Positions 12,001-24,023 of a stretch of 64,000 nucleotides of DNA are shown here, piece after piece. Source of the DNA: Nematostella vectensis (lineage: Eukaryota > Cnidaria > Anthozoa > Actiniaria > Edwardsiidae); assembly GCF_932526225.1 (NCBI RefSeq), contig NC_064040.1, forward strand, positions 2,443,394 through 2,507,393. The letters run 5' to 3'. A program made the translations under genes and the position numbers. How positions within the stretch are numbered: position 1 is the stretch's first letter; the number at the start of each line of letters is the position of its first letter. Below the pieces are notes generated by a model, which had not been told where the DNA came from, ran no database searches, and saw only the letters and a list, made by a program, of their open reading frames with translations.

Positions 12001-15000
12001 GAGCAAAGCTCCCTAGCTCGGGCCTTATCTCCTAGCTTACAAGATAGCAGTTTGTTAATCATATCATATGACCACCAACAGAGAGCTCAACCTTTGGTGC
12101 TCCATCTGTCCCGGAGTCGGGTGCTTTCCCAAAGCACATAACTAGACGTAAATCAACTTATAACAGCTTGCTTTTGATGTTTGAATAAGAAAGTTTTATC
12201 AACCTCGTCTTCTAGCAACCAATTACAAACGCCATAATGTGTTTCTCGTACCGAAAATTAGATTCTTTCACACTATTGACTAGCCTGCGTCTTTAAAACG
12301 CACAGTTTCCGGTTTGTTTTCAAAGCCTACTCTTGAGTGTCTATTGAGAAGAAAATATAACGCATGGCTATGTCCAATCTCTGTGAAATGAAGAAAACAT
12401 TTTGCTTGCTTGACTTACAAAGTAAGAAAACGCCGATATATTGTTTAAAGGCTAGTCACTTTAGATACATAGTACACTAAAATTTTTACCGGCTTTCCAT
12501 GCCTATGTATCTTTGTAAATCGATCCTAGACACTCGTTGCGTCTGCAAACGCACTGATTGGGAATGTGATTGGCTTTTATTCGTTCTCCTTGTAATAAAT
12601 GATGATGTTGTATACTATCTTCCTCTTTCACGTTTCGGTGAGATGTTTCAGTAGTTAGAGGTTTGCTTTATTAAAGGGGTTTTTCGTATGTGGTTGCTTC
12701 GAAACACGGTGGTATTTTTCGAGTTCACCTATATTACAGATTGCACGTTCTACGTTCGAAAACGCACTTTGATTTGCTGTATAATCCGAATCTGTTGAAA
12801 CAGTAAATTGTTTATCAATTCATTCCATACCCTGAGATCTCGTGTTACACGGCATCATGTGCAGCGTGAGCTAGAAGATTTCTCTCCTGCATCTTTTTAT
12901 AATGAGAACAATACGAATGGGTCATTCTTGGATGAAACCGATGGCAAAAAGAACAATATTTGATTTGGATGGCAGACAAATTTGGGCTGGACACAGCCGT
13001 GTTCGAGCCAACGGGACTAAAAGGGCGCCAATTTCGTTTCGCGCCATCACAAGTCTTTGGTTCATTGAGATCAAGTATGATTAGTCCGACCTGGGAACAC
13101 TAAAAATACCCACTTGGTGAATTGTTCACAGAAAGACATGACATATTTGGTATAGCGAAAAGAGATTCTGGGAGAGCTGTGCAAAGAAGAAAAAGGTCAT
13201 TACTAGGGTAAGCCAATTCGAGTGTCCTTGGTGTTGGTTTTAGAAATAGCTTGTTTAATGACTTGTTAAAGTTCGGGTACTATACGTAGTTTTGAAGGCT
13301 ACTCCTTTTATTTTCTAAAGTCATCTTCTCCATTTGATCTCTTCTGACCCCTAGTCCGCGTTAATTATCGTTATCACCGGCAATCTGCATCTGTTGACAG
13401 AAGGCTATTTGTATTGCCCTTTTTGCGGGATAAGAATGATTCAGTGTGATTGGTCAGGTCGCGTGGAAGAACGCGGAATCACGAAGGCTCAAATTTCAAG
13501 ATCATTTCATTGGCTGACTGGCGTTTTCCAGACGCGTTGAATTAAGGCTATTGAAGTGACGGTCTCTGATTGGTTGACCCGCGGTTTGAGGATGTGAAAA
13601 CAACGCTCTCGCAAAAGTACACATTTAAATGGGAAAGTACATTTTTAAATGGGAAAGTGTTTTATATGAATAGGGGGTGGGAAACTATCAGCCCAACCTC
13701 TGGTTGTGGATACCTGGGTGTGTGTCCGTCCAATCTTGATGATGTCTTTGAACTCTTTGGCCTTGGCATCTAGAGCACCATGAAGTTTTTTCAGCCCTGG
13801 CAACAGTCGCTCGTGAACTTCAATTGCACAAGCCACATGCATGGCAGTTGGGAATGTGTCATTGGAACTCTAACAGAAACGATACAAAAAGATAAGGAAA
13901 ATGGACATTTGTAGCAAAACTGAACATACATGTGACCCCTCTATGGAATGGAATGCATGTAGTAGGGGAATGTGTCATTGAACTCCTGAGAAAATGACAC
14001 AGGTAGATAAGCTCTTTATTTGGTAGAAAAAAGCCTAAATAGAATACCCCTTTTCTACATCTCTTGGCGTCTCAATATAAAGAAAACATTGGTACATGGA
14101 GGAGTTGGGGAACATTTTCATCAATGTGCAATTCCAAATGCAAAAAAAAAATGAAAAATGAAATGAAAATGAGACAATCAATAAAAAAACTTGGTTAATT
14201 GGCTTTTTTTTTTTAATTAGACGTGCAACTTTCCTGGGCACTATACCTGACTCTTGTTGACATGGTCGTTTGGATGAACAGGTTTCTTGGAGCCCATCTC
14301 ACCTCCCATCAGCTCTATGGCTCTGTTGCTGATCACCTCATTGACATTCATGTTGGATTGAGTCCCTGAGCCTGTCTGCCATACGACCAGCGGGAAATGA
14401 TCCTTCAGCTTGCCACTTATCACCTACAAACAAGAGTAAGATAATAATAATGATAATGAAAACAGTAACAGTATTGGTATTGGTAACAGTAACAAAGCGA
14501 TAATGGTATTTATAATTTCTAAAAGGTTATATAGATTTATGTCAGCAACCACTTTATGATGTTGGTGGTGATGATAAAATAATAATAAATTAATTAAGAG
14601 GTAAGAGGTAATAAGAGGTAAGAAAATAATAATAGTTATGCTAAGGGTAACACTAATGGCAGATAACTAGATTTCTGCAAATGAGGAGGCAAAAGGTAAC
14701 TTGATGGATGCAGCATGTTGATATTATCATGTTTTTTATTATTTTTTTTTTGTCTAGTTTCCTTTTTCCCAAGTACACTCTAGCATTTTAAACTTTCCGC
14801 ATACTTCCATACTCCTAAACAGGGTGTGAAAATTGTATGTTTTTTTTTGTCCTAAATAGGGTATGTTTTTGATGGCGGATCCCCTGTACCCAAACAAGGT
14901 ATAGGACATAATTCTGGTAATCCTCACCTCATCTGCTGCTCTCATGATGTTGTCAGCCACAGGCCCATCCAAACCAAACTCTTTGTTCACCTCGGCAGCC

Positions 15001-16234
15001 GCCTTCTTTAGATACCCAAAAGCTCTGATCACTGGGAACTATCAGCAAATATACATAAAAGCTAGAGGCTAAAATCAGTATCACACCCAGGCCCATACCC
15101 AGGGGGGGTGCAGTTGTGCGAACTCACCCCCCACAATGGCCGAAGGTCCAATTTCGGTTCTCAATAGACGTGCTATTTGTAGACAAATCTATAAAGCATA
15201 TGCTAGATCACTCTGGTATGTAGCCTAGTCCAACAATAAACGTCCGGGTGAGATACTGCAAAGGCATAAAAAAATCCCTTTTTGTTTTTTTCAGGAGTTC
15301 AGATTGTTATCAGAGAACTCACTCCCCCCCCCCCCCCCCCCCTCCAGAAAATTAGGTGACAGAGTGAGAACAGTTACTGCTACTCAAATTTGCATCAAAT
15401 TTGAGCTATAGGCTCAATCCACTGATGTAACTGAGGTTTTCTCTTACCGGCATTTTCTCACTCTCATCTCCAATAGGGAAGTTGTGCTTTGATCTTGCTG
15501 TCTGAGCTCCATAGTACTTCTCAGAGGGAACCTCAATCTCCCCAAAGCTGTCGGTCTCAATACGTGTAGCCTACAAAATAATCATGTGAGATACTGAGTA
15601 TCCAAGCATGGACATCCTATACCATTCTTGTGATTCAAACTCTACCGAAGTGTTGGTTCTTAAATAAAATAAACCATATAATCTCATTACTTTCAACCCC
15701 CTCCCCCTCCTCCCTGAAAATGCTTGTGGCCAAAAATAACAAAAGCTAGTTCCTGGAGAACGAACAAAATAGATTTTGCACGAGATTTCTTTTCACAGGT
15801 ATTATAATAATTAGCAAATTTAATGTTTAACCCCAAAACATGACTTGATGCTTTTGCATGCATTGCCATGATTTCAAAATCGACTAATCTTTTGAGCAGA
15901 AATGACAGCCATCAAGAAGCTCTCCTTTCGTTTTTTTAGTGTCCATTAACAGATACAGTATGGTACAATTTTTTTACAAAAGCATGAAAATAAAATAAAA
16001 AATATATACAAAAATAACCCAAACTGACCACGTGTACAAAACTGAACACATTCAAGAAATCCAAACAAGCGCCTTGAGAAAAACCCATGCCACTTGAAAA
16101 TTTCCTGCGTAGTCCGCGAAACCTACCATTGCACGAACAAGGCTGAGGCTTGCTCGGTTGGTGTAGATAGCTGGTCCTGTTAGTCTAGTTAAGGGTCGGG
16201 CAGTCCGTAATACAGCACAAAGTCTGTACGCCAT
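3055..16234 (-). CDS. FH: Fumarate hydratase, mitochondrial (complete, 9 exons)
   Basis: Class II fumarase, which interconverts fumarate and L-malate in the mitochondrial TCA cycle. Exons in transcript order: 16234-16127, 15570-15448, 15038-14928, 14423-14247, 13869-13714, 8581-8373, 8298-8111, 7559-7398, 3317-3055. They sum to 1497 nt (498 aa; human FH is about 510). Exon 1 is an Arg-rich, acid-free leader typical of a mitochondrial presequence; the start MAYRLCAVL was preferred to an in-frame ATG at 16285. Family blocks are all present: [28 protein letters not shown], the signature [30 protein letters not shown] and the C-terminus [12 protein letters not shown]. Nothing is broken. Introns 5 and 8 are expanded by a foldback element and a minisatellite. 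A cytosolic form by alternative start cannot be judged from sequence. Confidence 0.95.
3480..7398. repeat. 32-bp minisatellite, ~120 copies, filling the last FH intron
   Basis: Head-to-tail units of about 32 bp (TAGTGGCTCACCCATCATCC followed by CTTCAGTCCCTC) run for about 3.9 kb with scattered substitutions and a few 1-5 bp indels. On the FH strand each unit carries GGTGAGCCACTAGAGGG, matching the authentic donor GGTGAGCTACTAGAGGG at 7398/7397. The array therefore begins exactly at the exon's splice donor and carries on the order of 100 donor-like sites. Confidence 0.95.
8755..13659. mobile_element. Large foldback (long-inverted-repeat) DNA element in an FH intron
   Basis: The left arm (8755-10399) and right arm (12018-13659) are about 1.64 kb inverted copies, nearly identical by eye, around a 1.6 kb spacer. 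The ends are CACTTTCCCATTTAAAAATG with an internal repeat of the CTTTCCCATTTAAA motif. A 60-codon open frame is preserved identically in both arms (9337-9519 - and 12902-13084 +), showing recent origin or gene conversion. Possible short AT-rich target duplications (TTATA at 8749-8753 and 13662-13666) flank it, but the exact ends are uncertain. The spacer holds diverged extra copies of arm segments (10400-10560; 11464-11760). No transposase was recognised, so it is probably non-autonomous. It fills almost the whole intron, 53 bases after one exon and 173 bases before the next. Confidence 0.85.
11041..11461. repeat. Nested repeat within the foldback spacer
   Basis: A block rich in CCGAGACTTCGAGA-like words is bounded by short inverted ends, TAGGGGTAGCGATG on the left and CATCGTTACCCCTTA on the right. 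It looks like a small element inserted in the foldback spacer, between diverged copies of arm sequence. Confidence 0.5.
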
Positions 16235-16281
16235 GCTATGTACAAACGATAATTTATGCTCCCTAGTGCGACCGACAAAAT

Positions 16282-16295
16282 CCAAGATGGCGGAT
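16282..16295 (+). promoter_or_regulatory. YY1-like motif at the FH 5' end
   Basis: CCAAGATGGCGGAT matches the CAAGATGGCGG core often found at animal housekeeping promoters. It lies about 50 bases upstream of the chosen FH start, where the transcription start or 5' UTR is expected. Role inferred from the motif only. Confidence 0.4.
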
Positions 16296-16299
16296 CAGA

Positions 16300-17825
16300 G
16301 AGTGGTCAGCGTAAACACCACGGGCTCATCATAACTTGTTAATATTCACATCTCTTTTTTCTGTTTTTGTTGTTGTTTTGTTTTCCTTTTCTTTTAGATT
16401 CCCCAAAGCCTCATATTCAATTTCCAGGGGGGAGGAGGGACTCACTGCCAAGAAAATGTTGCAAAGACAACAGAAGATGATGGGAATGTTACTGAAATCA
16501 ACCCGTGGTCCAGTTCAGCTCAAGTTTGTTCGAGTGCGCGCGTCCACTCGCGCGATGTCGCCATGGTAATTGATTGTGGCGTAACAAAACGTGCTTGATG
16601 GTTTCAAAAGACCTGACGAAGAACGCGCTAAAGGTTCTGAATGAAAATGTAAGATAAATTGGAAAAGCTCTAATAGAGATGTTTCTTGTTTGGTAGACGC
16701 AGGGAGTTGCTGCCAGCCATCAAGCATGTCTTTACGCGAGGAGGAAGGTATAGAAAAAACATACGGGGTCGGAAAAAAGTTCGTATAAGTTTTAGCGTAT
16801 AAGAAATTCCGGGAGACTTTGCATCTGACAAAGAGACAGACCGTGGCAGCAACACAAGCAATAGCAGTTTTTTTAATAGATTGTGTTCATTCAATAGTGA
16901 AAGACGAATGCCATTAAGAGATCTCGGAATAAATCAATTTTTGTTCGCCTTTTTGGGGGAGGGTGACCATTTTTGTGCTTTAGATTAGTGGAGGGTCAAA
17001 ATTTTTGAACCAGATAAATATTTACTTAGCAAGCAAGTAAAACTTGTCAAGTTAAAATTGCCCTTGTTAACTTGACAAGAAAAAGTGTCCGTGTAAGGGG
17101 AAAGATTGACAAGTTTTCACATGACAGTTTCACTTTTCCAAAAGCTGCCGTGTTTGCTTTTACTTCGGTCATTTCTTATTAAGGGATCTTCAAACGCTAG
17201 GGTTCTTCCATATGTTACCTATGACTGCGCACCCCCCCCCCCCCCCCCCCCCCCCCCCACTCAGCCAATCCTGGGTACGCGCCTGGTGTACTAGTCAAGT
17301 TTTACTTGACGAGTTTTTCCGATGAATGTAGTTCGTAGGCCCGCTTTTCTCGTGCTTGTGGACTATTAAAATAGTGCTATTATACTGCTGTTGCTGCAAC
17401 GGTCTGTCTTTTTGTCAATGGCACCATTTTGTAATGGCAAGTTTTTTTTGTATCGCCGCTGTTTGAAGGTATTACCGGCTTATCGCACGGAAAACTTGTC
17501 AAGTAAAAGTTGCTCGCGTAGACGTCTATACGAACGAATAGAATTGTCAATTAAAACTTGTCAAGTGCATAAATTGCCCGGCCGACGACTACAACACAAC
17601 CTTCTTTTGCAGAAGCCCGCGATACGATTGCCCTGCGTCAGCTCCTGACTCATGTTCCGGACACGGTAATCACGTGTGACCACAGCCATTCCATGCCAAA
17701 CGTCTCCCACATGCTAGGCGTATGCATGTTTGCTGACATTTCAGGTACTAGGCGACAAAGGGGTGAAGTATTTCCCGGAACCAGAATTTCGTGACAAACA
17801 GGGAATCGTTAGGAGATTGTTGTTG
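16300..17825. other. Gene-poor region with palindromic motif cluster and poly-C tract
   Basis: No gene was recognised. A short open stretch at 16398-16569 (+) follows a pyrimidine-AG acceptor but resembles nothing I know. At 17040-17570 the palindrome ACTTGTCAAGT and variants recur six times, suggesting MITE debris. A long poly-C tract lies at about 17231-17258. Confidence 0.5.
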
Positions 17826-17829
17826 TGTC

Positions 17830-18275
17830 TAAGGGACGTATAAGGGAGTGGGGCACTGGGGGACGTATCAGGGGGTGGGGCACTGGGGGACGTATCAGGG
17901 GGTGGGGCACTGAGGGACGCATCAGGGGGTGGGGCACTGGGGGACGTATCAGGGGGTGGGGCACTGGGGGGACGTATCAGGGGGTGGGGCACTGGGGGAC
18001 GACGTATCAGGGGGTGGCGCACTGGGGGACGACGTATCAAGGGGTGGGGCACTGGGGGACTTATCAAGGGGTGGGGCACTGGGGAACGTATCAGGGGGTG
18101 GGGCACTGGGGGACGACGTATCAGGGGGTGGGGCACTGGGGGGACGTATCAGGGGGTGGGGCACTGGGGGACGACGTATCAGGGGGTGGGGCACTGGGGG
18201 ACGACGTATCAGGGGGTGGGGCACTGGGGGACGTATTAGGGGGTGGGGCACTGGGGGACGTATCAGGGGTTTCTG
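17830..18275. repeat. 27-30 bp G-rich minisatellite
   Basis: About 15 copies of GGGGCACTGGGGGACGTATC plus AGGGGGT, some with an extra GAC. Units of 27 and 30 bp keep several frames open, giving spurious ORFs on both strands. The G-runs could form quadruplexes. Confidence 0.9.
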
Positions 18276-18661
18276 TATTGTACCCCCACAATCTTAGGTG
18301 GACTTACGGCTCTGTCTCATGTTGGTCGAGAGCATAACACTAAATTATATTTTCATGTGCTCTGTTCACTACGCTATGTCCTTCCTCTAATCAGCTAATA
18401 ATCGTTTAATATAAGCTGGGTCTTATCTATGCCCGAGGGTCCAGCGACAATAATAGGGTACAAAACGGATCTGTTCCGCAGCCCGTTATTTGCTGGCTGG
18501 GAAGATATGTTAGACCCCTCTGGTTGCTGGTAAAAAATCGTCGCAAACGGTGCTGCTGGCAAATTTGTGGAGTCGAACTAGTTGTGCTGGGAATATTTTT
18601 AAGGCGCTGGAGCGGATCGGTTATATGGGCAATTATTCATATGCTAAAATGCCCAGCCACA

Positions 18662-18807
18662 GCGGCGTAGCCAGGGGGTGGCCCATGGGGCCTGGCTCCC
18701 CCTTTTAGCCGCCAAAAATACAGTAAATACATGAGACATTATCTAAAATACAGGAGAAAATGCCTTGAAAGGGCCTTTTGGGCCCCCTCCTGTTAAAAAG
18801 TCCACTG
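18662..18807 (-). repeat. Dispersed repeat copy A (GGCTACGCCGCTG end)
   Basis: This ~146-bp block is the reverse complement of a block at 26857-27008. Shared words include TTTTAACAGGAGGGGGC, GTCTCAT, TTTACTGTATTTTT and CCACCCCCTGGCTAC. It is probably a non-autonomous interspersed element. Confidence 0.75.
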
Positions 18808-18809
18808 CT

Positions 18810-20060
18810 GGCTGGGCAAAAAAAAAGGAATATTATCTCCTGGGAAAAAGGAACAGATAATTTTTTCCCAGCAACTTTTAAAATTGATATTATCGGCATC
18901 AGAACATAATATTCAAACGACGAAATATGCCATTTTAACGCGTTTTGGGAAGGCGCGGGGAGCTCGTTGTATGCCCTTGACAATAGAACTTAAAGGATGT
19001 CTTGTATCCATGACTCCAAATGTATCATAACGTGTATACTGCACACTATAGTGTGGTATAAACCAAGATGGTGATTGGCGAATGACGTTGTAACCTTGCT
19101 TTCTGTGAATGTTTTGCGTTCGTCTTGAGTGAGAATGAACTTGTGATAGATTATAAGAAAGTGCCACTAAATACCAGGAACCACATTCCGGGGATGGATT
19201 TCTCGACGTTTTCTGCGAAGTCAACACAACTTGTTATAGGAGCAGGACGCAAATGAACTCGAAAAGATAAAAACTTATCCTTTAATTACCAACTTGGAAC
19301 TTGGAGGAGCTTAAACGAGGAACGACCGGTGACAATTGAGACAAAAGGGACACTGGTACAACACTTTATTGCATGCTTTTTTTTTCATTACAGCTAACCA
19401 TAATAAGTAATATGAATACATTAGCATCGAGCAAATCGTGCTCACAATATCATCTAGCGTTCTTGTGACCGTGCACGTGGTATTGTCAACTACATTAAGC
19501 CCTTTGTTCAAATCATCTACTGACTGCTTTCTTTATTTATATGCTTTACATTTCTTGTAGACATCCTTACAATCAAACTTGTCATACCCCCAAAACAATA
19601 GCTGGTGTCTTAAGAAGACAATTTCCTCCCCAACAAATTTTCCTTAGAGACCCATTATTAATGGGAGCTCGAGTTAGTCCCGGCTTTGAGCAACAAAATC
19701 CAAGTAACAATGTCTGAAAAATTGTTTGAAGTTCAAGGAAATCATAAAAAATATATGGATAGTAATATTTACCAGATACTTTACATACAATTTGGAGTTG
19801 AAAAGAATGCGATTAACCCAAAACATGCACGTTATCAAAACCGTCCAATAAAGAAAGAGAAGTTAAACGAAGTTAGAAACGAAAAGTTGAGCCGGCAAAG
19901 ACCTTTGCCTCAGCGCACCTCGGCGCAACATTTCCGAATAACCCCGAATGAGAGTCGGCTAGCAGGCCACAAAAAATGTTTCTTAGGATTAGAGATACAA
20001 CGCACGGCTCAGAAAATTATCCAAGCCATATGGATGAGCCCCCTGTGGTTGGTAAGTGCT
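18810..20060. other. Intergenic region
   Basis: No gene can be supported. An open stretch on the + strand (19686-20052) ends in a donor-like GTAAGT but has no recognisable domain. Candidate AATAAA signals on the minus strand (for example 19532-19537) could serve the apple/EGF/D8C gene. Confidence 0.4.
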
Positions 20061-23000
20061 TTACACGCCGCAATACCTTAAATCGCAAATCGGTGGTGGT
20101 GCTAGTCTATACACATAATATAACCCTCCACAGTTTTGTATTCCTACGCTGACTGACCAGGCGCAGCAGTTACCATTAAAGGTAAAACAAACTTGACGAG
20201 TCATGACGCCTTGAGTTGCCGATGGATGGGCGCCGTTCAGCCATCCTGGGGCTGCCGTGTTGCATCTATTCATTGGAACACATGATGTTGGCATTCGAGT
20301 CCCGGCAGATCCCATGAACCGGTACCACTTGGTTGTAATTATTGCGTGGTCACATTTTAGGTTTGGGTTACCAAAGTTCATATGTCGATCTGCTTCCGTT
20401 AACTGTGTGTATGAGTAGCACCAGCTTGGCATAACTAGAAAACAAAATGAGCAACTTGGTATTGTGTTTGCAGAGGCAGCAGTGTTCTTTTTGAGGGATG
20501 CTCTTTAAGTTTGGAGTTTCGGGTGTTTTTAAAAATTGGATGTTGGTATAGCTTTTTCGCATTCTTATTGTACGACCGCTGTTAAAAAAAAAGCAATTCA
20601 ATCCCTCTCATTAATGAAGAGTCAAAATCTCCAGGAAATCCCAGAAAGGTTAGAATGCACTAGTCATTTTTTAGGGGGGGGGGGGGGGGGAGCGGCCAAG
20701 GCGGGACTTCTAGGAGGGGCATTATCACAGAGAGGGCGCCAAAATAGAATATATAAAGTATGTGCCGTAGGAGGGACATTATCACAGAGAGGGTGCCAAA
20801 ATAGAATATATAAAGTATGTGCCGTAGGAGGGACATTATCACAGAGAGGGCGCCGAAATAGAATATACAAAGTATGTGCCGTAGGAGGGACATTATCACA
20901 GAGAGGGCGCCAAAATAGAATATATAAAGTATGTGCCGGGGGAATTGTTCCCATGCATTTTGTTCGATGGAAAAACACGAGGCTCAAATATATTTCAGCT
21001 TACTTTCACAGAAGCGTCCGGTGTACCCAGGTTGGCAAGCGCACGTGAAGTCGCCTGTCTCGTAGCTTGGAATACAGGTGCCGCTGTTCTTACAAGTAAT
21101 CCGTTCGCATTCCGTCTAAAAACAAAACAAAATATTGTTGCTGACGATAGAACAAAATACGAGGATATAGCTAGTACCCTGGGTACCAGAGCCTCAAGAC
21201 TCCTCTATTCACTGTTTGCTATGCTTTAATGTAAGTCGAAATAGGTGTATAACTGCCTTGTTATGATACAAGAGGGTACCCTCTCGAAACAGGAATATGA
21301 GCCACTTTAGGTCCAAATGAAAACTCATACATTTGTAGAGAGTTGACAATCAGTTGTAGAGAGTTGACAATCAGTTGTAGAGAGTTGACAATCAAGCGTC
21401 GCATCATGTTCTTGTTAAATGTGTTGTTATTTTGTAAAAATAATATTTCCTCTTTAGTTAAAAAATAACGCTCAACTCTAAGTCCACAATTTTTTGGGTC
21501 AAAACGCGCAAAAATAAAATGTCGCGCAATTAATGCAGCTTTCCATAGTTTGAAAATTTTTATATTTTTGGTATTTTGATATACACCGAAACATCCGTAA
21601 GAACATTTTCAGCTTTAAAATGCTCCAAAAATAAAATCAGCCCAGTGGCATCAATTAAAAATAAGACGTTCTTAAAAAAAAAGAAAAAAAAGGGTGTATA
21701 TATTTATTTTTAAAAACCATATTCAAGGTAAAAAGTTAAATTTACAAGGTCGCGATAAAAGGATAAGCCAAAGAACTAGAGTAAAAAACAAAAAGGTTCA
21801 AGGCTAATAATGTGTTGCGTACAGATAAAGATAGCTTGTTATCAATACACTCCTTAAAGTTACAGCGGTTGCTGCAGTTAATAAACTTGGTGATTTTGAA
21901 TAATCGATACCGTATTGTTAACAAGCCCAAATTATCTATTTTGACAAAAATGAGTTAGTTACGCACGCGGCAAGATGTGACTTATTAACAAAATCGGTCT
22001 TTTTGATGTATTTTAGGATACCATGCTCGATAAAAACTGGAACAAGAAAGCAATAGATAAGATCGGTAAACACTAAAATGCATATAACCACATTTTTGTT
22101 CTGTTTATTTCATGCCGTACTATAATCTTATGTGCTTGTCTTATAATTTGTGACAAAGGCATGATAAATATTTAACTAGCGAAGTAAGATGATGTGTATG
22201 ACCAATAAATTTTAAGAGGCAGGTGTCCTGGCTCGGTGCACTGTAATATCGTGTAGGACCGTCCTACATAAATGTTTTCGAAAAAAAAGAGTAAGAGCCG
22301 TTATATAATTTTTTTTACTATACTGTAGAGTATATTATAATATATTTAATTATTGCCGTTTATAACTTTTCCCGGTAGCTTTTCATAACTAGATAAAAAT
22401 TGACGAAATTTTCTCCGGGACGCTAACCCCATTATAATTATGCTAAATTGGCTAATTTTGCCTTTGGATTAAGTGAATATAATTAAAAAATATATATATT
22501 GCGGAAGAAGTGAAAACGACACCCCAAAAAGAGAAAATACAACACAACCCAGCATTTTACAGTTTTTCATTTTTTTCACTTCATACCAATTTTCATACAT
22601 AATTTGATGGAGTTTTCAAGCTGTCGGCACCAGATACAAAATGCAAGATTCGACTTCTAAAATGGTTCTGCATATTCCAGGCTTTTTATAGTTAAAACTA
22701 GGAATGCGTTTTCGCTATTGTACGTTTTCCCTCGCCGTGTCACGAATGGCACTTGGGCAGAAAGACTTCCGCAGGTCTTGCGCGGTTGTTAACAATTTAC
22801 TGAAGTGAACAAATCTGACGCTACTTTGAATATGATGTTACCAAAAATGTGAAACCCAAAGTAAGCGGTGTTCTCTGCTTTTTAAATTTGACATAACTAT
22901 AATTCCTATACTTACGTAGAGACTGTAGTGGTGATGGGTGGAGCTGTTCTTGTATTTGCTGAGGTCCACGAAGCGATCCCCGGTAAGGACTTCACAGTCA

Positions 23001-23293
23001 AATTTTCCACTCTCGTCTGCTAGGATCTTCATGTTGAAGGATAGCCCTTTAAAGTTGCGAAGGCAATGTAAAGCGCACTCGGATGCATTTACCACAGAAT
23101 ACACCTCTTTTGGAATATCCAGATATTTCTGCGCGTTGAATCTGAATCGAGCGTACGAAAGATTACCAATGGTGAGATTTCTCTGTAACGCTATAAATTT
23201 GGGCCCTGCTTGGCTTTCGGCCCAGCAGAATAGAATTCCGCTAATATAGACAATTACCAGCAAAAAGCTGCAGCATATATTCGAGAAATGCAT
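20061..23293 (-). CDS. Secreted apple/PAN - EGF - D8C domain protein
   Basis: Three exons join in frame: 23293-22916, 21115-21004 and 20434-20061 (864 nt, 287 aa). Residues 1-30 are a hydrophobic signal peptide (SFLLVIVYISGILF). Residues ~35-126 resemble an apple/PAN module (SECALHCLRNFKG ... FDCEVL). Exon 2 is one EGF-like domain, with cysteines in CERITCKNSGTC, FTCACQPGYTGRFC. Exon 3 matches the eight-cysteine D8C module of uromodulin/OIT3-type proteins: WYRFMGSAGTRMPTSCVP, APGWLNGAHP, VCFTFNGNCCAWS, IQNCGG and the terminal CDLRYCG. Splice phases 0 and 1 fit. It is likely extracellular; ligand and function are unknown. A 5' UTR intron ending at the CAG near 23330 is possible. Confidence 0.8.
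20665..20945. repeat. Poly-G tract plus 57-bp x4 tandem repeat in an intron
   Basis: A run of about 20 G is followed by four near-identical 57-bp units containing GGGACATTATCACAGAGAGG and AAAATAGAATATATAAAGTA. It lies in intron 2 of the apple/EGF/D8C gene. Open frames on both strands here come from the repeat. Confidence 0.9.
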
Positions 23294-23479
23294 TTGAGAT
23301 TTGATTTTGTTGTAGTGAGCACCAGGCAGCTGAAAACAAAGATCGCCAATTAGTAGTTGTGGCTGTTTCGTTAACTTGCATACTGAAACATTAAGCTCCT
23401 TAGCAACGAGCATTTAGAATTTAGCATTCGAGGGGCGGGTGGTTGCTTTGAGTGAGAGGGGGATAATCCTTGGTTATGA

Positions 23480-23728
23480 CTAGTGCTCACTAGTGACATA
23501 ACGACATAGGCGCATGCCTCTTTTAATTCCGACATAACGACATGGACACAGACATAAAAGAAAAATCCTGTTTTTTTCCCTTATGTCGAAATTTCCATGT
23601 CATTATGTCGGACTCATGTCTTTATGTCGAACCATTCACACATGAACATATGAACATAACAGTGCGCGTGCCTATGTCATTATGTCGTTATGTCGCTATG
23701 TCGTTATGCCACTAGTGTGCACCAGGCA
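23480..23728. mobile_element. Small palindromic MITE rich in TGTCGTTATGTCG
   Basis: About 250 bp with inverted ends: left CTAGTGCTCACTAGTGACAT, right the complement of CTGGTGCACACTAGTGGCAT. The motif GACATAACGACAT recurs in both arms. No coding capacity. It lies between the divergent D8C and ADCY10 genes. Confidence 0.65.
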
Positions 23729-24023
23729 TTAGTAAAGTTATCGGGATTCATCCATCTTTATTTTGAATTATAGAATAAAGGCAAACCAGTTATTATTCAG
23801 GATTTTCTGGGTTTTATTGAATGATATTCATTTGTCACAGATATGTTGCTTTTGACCTTGTGTTATACTGTCTGTTTTGCGTCTCTCCAGCATTTCCATT
23901 GTGTTTACTAATATCTTGGCTCAGGACTTGCTAATCAGACGTGTTACTATATATATGTGTGTGTGTATTGTATATATAATTTGTAATCTTGGTACATCCT
24001 CATGGCTGGTTATCTTGTCAAAG

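Noticed and set aside
16398..16569. Open stretch after a good acceptor upstream of FH
   Set aside because: Short, without recognisable similarity or partner exons.
17741..18337. Pro/His- and Gly-rich ORFs on both strands
   Set aside because: Arise from the 27-30 bp G-rich minisatellite.
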